From an uncultured Bacilli bacterium (GTDB lineage Bacteria; Bacillota_I; Bacilli_A; RF39; UBA660): 6,298 nucleotides of DNA. Each line of letters opens with the position of its first letter. The first letter of the stretch is position 1. The stretch covers positions 1-6,298 of the forward strand of contig CALVTA010000067.1 of NCBI GenBank assembly GCA_944359735.1. The letters run 5' to 3'. Under the pieces are notes generated by a model. The model did not search any database. It was not told the DNA's origin and saw only the letters and a program-made list of their open reading frames with translations. Both the position numbers and the translations under genes were made by a program. Below, one piece after another: positions 1 to 3,798 of this stretch.

Positions 1-153
1 TTTTGAATACATAAAATAGGTTAATTTATTATGTATTTTGATACATTACTATAAATTAACATAAAAATCATAAATTTTTAATATTTTTTTGTAAAAAACC
101 TAAACTCAAATTAATCTTGACCCTTGATTTTATTATATGAATTATAATAGTAA

Positions 154-180
154 AGCAAACAAAGTCCACCTTTGTTTGTT
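154..180 (+). other. 11-bp hairpin upstream of the IS element
   Basis: Bases 154-164 pair with 170-180 (nine Watson-Crick pairs of CAAACAAAG with CTTTGTTTG, then a G.T and an A-T pair) around the 5-base loop TCCAC. The downstream side is only moderately T-rich (ATTAATTTG), so it is a poor intrinsic terminator. It could limit read-through into the element or be part of an older regulatory leader. The loop plus 3' arm reads CCACCTTTG, which resembles an anti-Shine-Dalgarno sequence, but no good partner is evident nearby. Confidence 0.5.
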
Positions 181-186
181 ATTAAT

Positions 187-215
187 TTGAATAATTCTTT
201 ATTTTAGTATATCAT
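187..215 (+). promoter_or_regulatory. Candidate sigma-A promoter just outside the IS left end
   Basis: TTGAAT (187-192) and TATCAT (210-215) are separated by exactly 17 bases, so transcription would start near 221-224, at the left boundary of the insertion sequence. It lies in flanking DNA, so the transposase may be read from a host promoter. Before insertion the promoter would have faced the structured sequence now at 1698 onward. An alternative pair, TTGACC (117-122) and TATAAT (143-148), has a poor 20-base spacing. In such AT-rich DNA chance matches are common. Confidence 0.4.
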
Positions 216-223
216 ATCAATCA

Positions 224-247
224 ATGGTTTATTTGTCATTTAAGAAA
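224..247 (+). repeat. Left terminal inverted repeat (IRL)
   Basis: The sequence begins ATGGTTTATTTG, followed by a less conserved inner part. It pairs as an inverted repeat with 1674-1697: the first 12 bases are identical and 19 of 24 match overall. It lies 17 bases upstream of the transposase start codon, and the transposase ribosome binding site begins at its inner edge, so the end and the translation signal are closely packed. Confidence 0.75.
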
Positions 248-252
248 AGAGG
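247..252 (+). promoter_or_regulatory. Ribosome binding site of the transposase
   Basis: AAGAGG lies 12 bases before the ATG at 265, a slightly long spacing. It supports this start; I saw no better in-frame start nearby. Confidence 0.55.
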
Positions 253-264
253 TATTAATTTATA

Positions 265-1479
265 ATGGCTAAATATAATCATATTTCTAAACAACAAAGA
301 GATCTTATTCAATATATGTTAGATAAAAATTATTCTTTCACTGATATTGGTAATGCAACTTCTAAAGATAGAACTTCTATTTCTAAAGAAATTAAAAGAA
401 ACAGATATCTAAAAAGTTACACTTCTACTAATTGTTTTGATAAAAAAGCAATTTTAAAAGCTTGTGAAGATTGTAAAAAACTTTCTAAACCTCCTTATGT
501 TTGTAATACTTGCAAGTCTAAAGGTGGATGTAGAAAAAACAAACTATATTATCACTCTAATGTCGCTTTTCAAAATTATAAGACTAATTTAGTTTTATCC
601 AGACAAGGAATTGATATTACTCCTTCTACTATTGATGAAATTGAACATTCTATTGTTCCTTTAATTAAGAACAAAAAACAGAGTGTTAATCAAGTCTATA
701 TTAATCACTCTGACATATTGTACTTTTCTAAACCAACTTTTTATAAATATATTCACTTAGGCGTTCTATCTTTATCAGATATTGATTTACCTAAAAAGGT
801 AAAATACAAAAAGAGAAAAGAAAATAAAAACACTAAAAATAAAAGAGAAATTGCAATTTTAAATGGTAGACGTTATAAAGATTATTTGTCTTTTATTTCT
901 AAAAATCCAAAAATGAATATATGTCAAATGGATACAGTCGAAGGTGCAAAAGAATCTAAAAAGTGTTTATTAACTATAATTGATGTTAAAACTCATTTTA
1001 TGTTTATTAGATTATTAGACAAAAAAGATATTAAATCTGTTAATAATGCTTGGGATTCTATTAAAGATAAAATATCTATTGATATCTATTCTAAATTATT
1101 TAGAATTATCCTTACCGATAACGGTATAGAATTTTATGATCCTATGCATATTGAAGTTGATTACAATACAGGAGAAAAATTATCTAATGTTTTCTATTGT
1201 GAACCTTATTCTTCTTGGCAAAAAGGTTGTATAGAAAAAAATCATGAGTATATTAGGAAAATCTTTCCTAAAGGAACTAACTTTGATGATTTTTATGATA
1301 AAGATATTCAAAAACTTGAAGATACTATTAATAATATTCCTCGTGAATCTTTAAATAAAGAAACACCATATAATTTATTTAAAAAAGAATATCCTGAAAT
1401 GATTGAAAAACTTAATTGTTCTTATATTTCACCAGATGATGTTTCTCTTACAAAAGAAAGTATCAGAGGTGAAAAATAA
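265..1479 (+). CDS. IS30-family DDE transposase (404 aa)
   Basis: This protein catalyses cut-and-paste or circle-based movement of the surrounding element by binding the terminal repeats and cleaving and joining DNA ends. Residues about 5-46 form an IS30-type helix-turn-helix (SKQQRDLIQYML, then TSISKEIKRNR). A cysteine-rich segment follows (C57, C67, C70, C80, C83, C89), probably a metal-binding insert. The catalytic core has D223 in QMDTV, D285 in LTDNGIEF and E324 in GCIEKNHEYIRK, followed by the PKGTNF motif characteristic of IS30-like rve integrase cores. From memory, closely similar cysteine-bearing transposases are common in Clostridia. No frameshift or missing catalytic residue is seen, so the enzyme looks functional. 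Its stop codon overlaps the start of the next small ORF (TAATG). Confidence 0.95.
   Translation: MAKYNHISKQQRDLIQYMLDKNYSFTDIGNATSKDRTSISKEIKRNRYLKSYTSTNCFDKKAILKACEDCKKLSKPPYVCNTCKSKGGCRKNKLYYHSNVAFQNYKTNLVLSRQGIDITPSTIDEIEHSIVPLIKNKKQSVNQVYINHSDILYFSKPTFYKYIHLGVLSLSDIDLPKKVKYKKRKENKNTKNKREIAILNGRRYKDYLSFISKNPKMNICQMDTVEGAKESKKCLLTIIDVKTHFMFIRLLDKKDIKSVNNAWDSIKDKISIDIYSKLFRIILTDNGIEFYDPMHIEVDYNTGEKLSNVFYCEPYSSWQKGCIEKNHEYIRKIFPKGTNFDDFYDKDIQKLEDTINNIPRESLNKETPYNLFKKEYPEMIEKLNCSYISPDDVSLTKESIRGEK
1465..1471 (+). promoter_or_regulatory. Ribosome binding site of the 53-aa ORF, inside the transposase gene
   Basis: AGAGGTG lies 7 bases before the ATG at 1479, within the last codons of the transposase. 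Good match and ideal spacing argue that the small ORF is really translated. Confidence 0.65.
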
Positions 1480-1640
1480 TGCAAATTGACTTTTATAATG
1501 AAATTAAATATGAACTTGAAAACTTCTATCCTATTCTTAAAAAGAAAAAAGTTACTAAAGCAGATATAGAACAAATGATAATGATTATGGGGCATATAAT
1601 AGAACTATTAGAATATTATTTATATGATTATTTAGATTAA
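1479..1640 (+). CDS. Small coupled ORF within the IS30 element (53 aa, unknown function)
   Basis: The ATG overlaps the transposase stop as TAATG, a typical translational-coupling arrangement, and is preceded by a well-placed AGAGGTG. The frame runs 53 residues to TAA at 1638-1640 and lies wholly inside the inverted repeats. The product begins MQIDFYNEIKYELENFYP and is predicted to be largely helical: a charged KKKKVTKADIEQM stretch followed by a methionine- and tyrosine-rich amphipathic segment ending in YLYDYLD. No cysteines, signal peptide or known motif are seen. It may be an accessory factor or regulator of transposition, but that is inference from position only. I do not recognise the family. 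Confidence 0.6.
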   Translation: MQIDFYNEIKYELENFYPILKKKKVTKADIEQMIMIMGHIIELLEYYLYDYLD

Positions 1641-1644
1641 TAAT

Positions 1645-1684
1645 CAACGAAAAAACAGAAGCATCTACTTCTGTTCCTTCGTTG
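1645..1684 (+). other. Two-part hairpin at the right end of the IS element
   Basis: CAACGAA (1645-1651) pairs with TTCGTTG (1678-1684), and AACAGAAG (1654-1661) pairs with CTTCTGTT (1668-1675). The two stems are separated by an AA/CC internal loop and closed by the loop CATCTA. The 3' arm overlaps the right inverted repeat. It begins four bases after the small-ORF stop. No T-run follows, so it is not a classical intrinsic terminator. It could protect the 3' end of the transposase mRNA or block transcripts entering from outside. Confidence 0.65.
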
Positions 1685-1697
1685 GCAAATAAACCAT
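1674..1697 (-). repeat. Right terminal inverted repeat (IRR)
   Basis: Read on the minus strand it begins ATGGTTTATTTGCCA, matching the left end exactly for 12 bases and at 19 of 24 positions overall. The outer base is 1697, followed by CA. Confidence 0.75.
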
Positions 1698-1717
1698 CAT
1701 ATTTCTAAACTATGTGC

Positions 1718-1777
1718 GGGAAGTAAGTCGTAAAAAGACAGTACTACGTACACTTTTTTGCGTGACTTAAATTTCCT
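1718..1777 (+). other. Long imperfect hairpin, about 23 pairs, possible structured RNA
   Basis: Bases 1719-1729 pair with 1764-1776 apart from a two-A bulge (1770-1771). Then GTAAAAAG (1730-1737) pairs with 1753-1761 with one bulged T, and GTAC (1741-1744) pairs with GTAC (1748-1751) around the loop TAC. No reading frame crosses it and no T-run follows directly. It sits 20 bases beyond the right end of the IS. Before insertion it would have lain close downstream of the promoter-like sequence at 187-215, so it could be part of an interrupted small RNA or leader. It could also be a passive inverted repeat or the remnant of a small mobile element. Confidence 0.5.
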
Positions 1778-1796
1778 TTACATTTTATATAATATC

Positions 1797-1824
1797 ACAT
1801 TTTATAAAAATGTCTACTTTTTTT
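1797..1824 (+). terminator. Weak intrinsic terminator
   Basis: ACATTTT (1797-1803) pairs with AAAATGT (1807-1813) around ATA, followed after CTAC by seven Ts (1818-1824). The stem is short and AT-rich, so its strength is doubtful. It would end plus-strand transcripts coming from the IS element or from the long hairpin. Confidence 0.4.
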
Positions 1825-1830
1825 ATCACA

Positions 1831-1886
1831 AAAATAATAACTAAACCCTTATTTTATGGGAACTTGGTTATTATTTTATTTTTCTT
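1831..1886 (+). terminator. Bidirectional intrinsic terminator
   Basis: An 11-bp outer stem joins 1831-1841 (AAAATAATAAC) to 1867-1877 (GTTATTATTTT), with an inner CCC/GGG stem (1846-1848 with 1858-1860). On the plus strand the T-rich ATTTTTCTT follows. On the minus strand the stem runs into a TTTTTGTG tract. It lies between convergent transcription units and could stop both. Confidence 0.55.
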
Positions 1887-1960
1887 ACTTAAAGTGGGAA
1901 TTTTCTATTTAATTCAATCTTATATTCCAAACTCTTGCATTTAAAACAAGACAAAATTAA

Positions 1961-1994
1961 AAGATTAGAGTTTACTTTCTAATCTTACTTTTTT
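1961..1994 (-). terminator. Terminator hairpin, probably for the minus-strand operon and usable on both strands
   Basis: AAGATTAGA (1961-1969) pairs perfectly with TCTAATCTT (1978-1986) around an 8-base loop. Read on the minus strand, the hairpin runs into TTTTAATTTTG. On the plus strand it is followed by AC and six Ts (1989-1994). It is the first good minus-strand terminator candidate downstream of the operon, about 180 bases past the last stop codon. Confidence 0.55.
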
Positions 1995-2068
1995 AACTGT
2001 CATTTATAGAGCTGACTTCACTCACTTTTTTAACTGCCATTTGAGGCTGGCTTCACCTACTTTTTTAA
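1987..2068. repeat. Tandem direct repeat, two full units of 37 and 35 bp plus a partial third
   Basis: Units start at 1987, 2024 and 2059, each with ACTTTTTTAA. The first two continue as CTGTCATTTATAGAGCTGAC and CTGCCATTTGAGGCTGGC, and both then read TTCAC. Each full unit has a small dyad: GTCA (1999-2002) with TGAC (2013-2016), and GCCA (2036-2039) with TGGC (2048-2051). The difference between them replaces a T-A pair by C-G, so pairing is kept. With only two units and no spacers, this is not a CRISPR array. The role is unknown; protein binding sites or small RNA hairpins are possible. Confidence 0.6.
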
Positions 2069-2117
2069 TATTATATGCAATACATGCATAACATAATCAC
2101 TTATGTGCTTATAATAT
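2068..2117. repeat. Inverted repeat downstream of the operon
   Basis: ATATTATA (2068-2075) pairs with TATAATAT (2110-2117). Inside it, GCA (2077-2079) can pair with TGC (2106-2108), and CATAA (2092-2096) pairs with TTATG (2101-2105) around TCAC. It lies about 45 bases past the stop codon of the last minus-strand gene. No T-run follows in that direction, so it is more likely an mRNA 3' stabilising or protein-binding structure than a terminator. Confidence 0.45.
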
Positions 2118-2163
2118 AGCATAAATATAGTTCAAAGTCCATAATAAATTTTAAATCAATGAA

Positions 2164-3798
2164 TCATCTCAAATTTTTATACTTATTTAATTCACTTTTA
2201 AAAGCAGGACGTCTTGAATATTTTTTTCTATATTTTTCTATAAAACTTTCTTTAGTAGTTATCCCATTCGCTTCCATAACTTCACCTAAAGCTACAACTA
2301 GTTTTGCTGCTTTATAATATGATTTTCTATGATTTCCTTCAACTATTGCAGTTACTCTTTTATCTATTATTTCTTCTAGCCAAGTTAAATATTTATCTTT
2401 ATCCAAAAGTTCAAAATTATCTTTCCATTTATTAAATATTAAAGAATAACTATCATCTAAAAACAATGTATTATCTTTTACATCAAGTCTTACAAAAATA
2501 TCTTCTAAAATATTTAAAAACAGCCCAGATGAAATGTTATTATTTAAAACTAATAGCCATAAATATACTGCTGCTTCAATAAATGAATAAGACCAACCAA
2601 GGTAGTTTTTATTACTTAAACATATACTATAAAATTCATCAAAATTGCCTAAAAAGAATTGAAGATAATTATAAGTATCCTTGTCTATATAATTTTTATT
2701 TAATTCATTACTTTCACTATTATCTGTATTACTCTTATTAGAATCTATAATTTCTTTAATCTTTTCTTCATATTTTAAATAATATCCATTATTAATTACT
2801 CTAAGTAAATTTGCTACTGTACTATTAGATTCAAAAGATTCAATTATATATTTTTCTTTATTACTACTATCATACTTTGCCATAAATAACAATATATCAT
2901 TTCTTATAGTTAAATCTTTATCTAAATAAGATAAAGCAAGATTACCTACTCTTATCACTTCATCTTTTCTTTCTTCTTTAACTAAATAATTAAATATATC
3001 AAGGTATATTTTAGGGTGATTTACCGCAAAAGCTTTAATATATTTTTCATAATTATTAAAGTTATTATAAACTAAAGCTTCTTTTAATAATCTATAAGCA
3101 ATAATATCTTGTTTATCTATTAGAAGATTAATCCATGATATAAAAAACTCATCAAGCTCAGTTAAAACTTCTGTACCTAGTTTAAAGGCATCTTCTATAG
3201 AAACGTCTTTAAAATTCTCATTTTTAAAGTAATCATATATATTTTTTGCTCTTAAATCTTTTGGAGAATCCTGATATGTAGCATAAATTACATAAGTACA
3301 TAGTGTATATACATTTATGCTAATCAAACATTCTTCTTGTAATTCCTTTAAAGATATTTCAAAGAAATCTCCACCATCATCATCTAAGTATTGATAATTA
3401 GTATAAATAATTAAATTCAATAACTCTTTAGCATACCTATATTCTTTATGATTAATTAAATTGACTGCATAATATGTCGCTTCTTTTATTAATTCTCCTA
3501 CATTATCGTCATCACTATACTCCCAAATCCAGTCTCCCCAATAATTCTCATAATCTTCATAACCTGTAGCATGAAAATAGAGATTACAATCATCAAACAT
3601 TTTAAATTTATCATTATATTTTTTTATTTCAGATTCTATATCTTTTAATTTTTCATCATTATCAAGCATACAAATAACTTCGTCATATTTACTTTTGGGT
3701 ATCTTTCTAATTAAATTATTAACAATATCTAATATTTCTTGTTTTTCTCTATTTTTAAGTTCATCATTTACTTTTTTAAAAAATTCACTACTATTCAT
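2164..3798 (-). CDS. Helical-repeat-like partner protein of the primase-helicase (544 aa)
   Basis: I do not recognise a named family. The protein looks all-helical, with a cytoplasmic composition and no signal peptide or membrane segment. Residues 1-65 are charged and coiled-coil-like. Residues about 100-345 read as TPR- or HEAT-like helix pairs. An acidic, asparagine-rich linker lies at about 354-371. A second helical block has the motif FFLGNFDEFYSICL...YLGWS (381-403). The C-terminus (about 472-540) contains HRKSYYKAAKLVVALGEVMEANG and RKKYSRRPAFKSEL. From memory this end resembles the C-terminal helical region of bacterial SWIM zinc-finger proteins, but no CxCxnCxH finger is present. The ATG at 3798 overlaps the helicase stop by 8 bases and has GGTGAG 7 bases upstream. 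A TTG five codons earlier would be in frame but would coincide with that ribosome site. Tight coupling suggests equal expression and physical partnership, perhaps as a scaffold or sensor. Confidence 0.85.
   Translation of the reverse strand: MNSSEFFKKVNDELKNREKQEILDIVNNLIRKIPKSKYDEVICMLDNDEKLKDIESEIKKYNDKFKMFDDCNLYFHATGYEDYENYWGDWIWEYSDDDNVGELIKEATYYAVNLINHKEYRYAKELLNLIIYTNYQYLDDDGGDFFEISLKELQEECLISINVYTLCTYVIYATYQDSPKDLRAKNIYDYFKNENFKDVSIEDAFKLGTEVLTELDEFFISWINLLIDKQDIIAYRLLKEALVYNNFNNYEKYIKAFAVNHPKIYLDIFNYLVKEERKDEVIRVGNLALSYLDKDLTIRNDILLFMAKYDSSNKEKYIIESFESNSTVANLLRVINNGYYLKYEEKIKEIIDSNKSNTDNSESNELNKNYIDKDTYNYLQFFLGNFDEFYSICLSNKNYLGWSYSFIEAAVYLWLLVLNNNISSGLFLNILEDIFVRLDVKDNTLFLDDSYSLIFNKWKDNFELLDKDKYLTWLEEIIDKRVTAIVEGNHRKSYYKAAKLVVALGEVMEANGITTKESFIEKYRKKYSRRPAFKSELNKYKNLR

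Larger units (their letters stand above)
1..223. other. Non-coding left flank of the IS element
   Basis: I see no plausible coding region here on either strand. The stretch is extremely AT-rich. It holds a 9-bp inverted repeat (6-14 with 29-37), a weak 6-bp hairpin (63-68 with 74-79) followed by seven Ts at 84-90, a stronger hairpin at 154-180, and a promoter-like pair at 187-215. The first two hairpins could be remnants of terminators for a gene lying to the left of the window. This is the sequence into which the IS30 element appears to have inserted. Confidence 0.6.
224..1697 (+). mobile_element. IS30-family insertion sequence, apparently complete (about 1.47 kb)
   Basis: The ends are defined by terminal inverted repeats at 224-247 and 1674-1697, which match at 19 of 24 positions. 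The outer 12 bases, ATGGTTTATTTG, are identical. A CA dinucleotide immediately abuts each end (222-223 and 1698-1699), consistent with the short 2-3 bp target duplications of this family. The element encodes an IS30-type DDE transposase and a coupled small ORF, both on the plus strand. The open transposase frame, good repeats and matching duplication suggest a fairly recent, possibly active insertion. The boundary could shift by one base because the flanking bases are ambiguous. Confidence 0.75.
1698..2163. other. Intergenic region rich in hairpins and repeats
   Basis: I find no convincing protein gene between the IS element and the end of the minus-strand operon. The stretch instead holds several secondary-structure elements listed separately: a long imperfect hairpin, two terminator-like hairpins on each side of 1830, another at 1961-1986, a tandem repeat at 1987-2068, and an inverted repeat at 2068-2117. 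Some of these surely insulate the converging plus-strand IS and minus-strand operon. Whether the long hairpin and tandem repeats have another function is open. Confidence 0.7.

Noticed and set aside
233..261. Promoter inside the left inverted repeat (TTGTCA at 233-238 with TAATTT at 256-261).
   Set aside because: Transcription would start at about the ATG, which conflicts with the ribosome site at 247-252.
1645..1684. Classical intrinsic terminator for the IS transcripts.
   Set aside because: The hairpin is good, but GGCAAATAAACC follows with no T-run, so I list it only as a hairpin.
1714..1740. Faint resemblance of GAAGTAAGTCGTAA to the 3' region of 16S rRNA (GAAGTCGTAACAAGG).
   Set aside because: The match is short and broken, and the surrounding sequence is unrelated to rRNA.
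1810..1944. A 44-codon plus-strand frame starting ATG TCT ACT, giving a hydrophobic, membrane-like peptide reminiscent of type I toxins.
   Set aside because: There is no ribosome binding site, the ATG lies in the stem of a terminator-like hairpin, and the frame crosses another hairpin. T-rich intergenic DNA readily gives hydrophobic chance frames.
1987..2068. Possible CRISPR array or its remnant.
   Set aside because: Units are directly adjacent with no unique spacers, only two full copies exist, and no cas gene is present.
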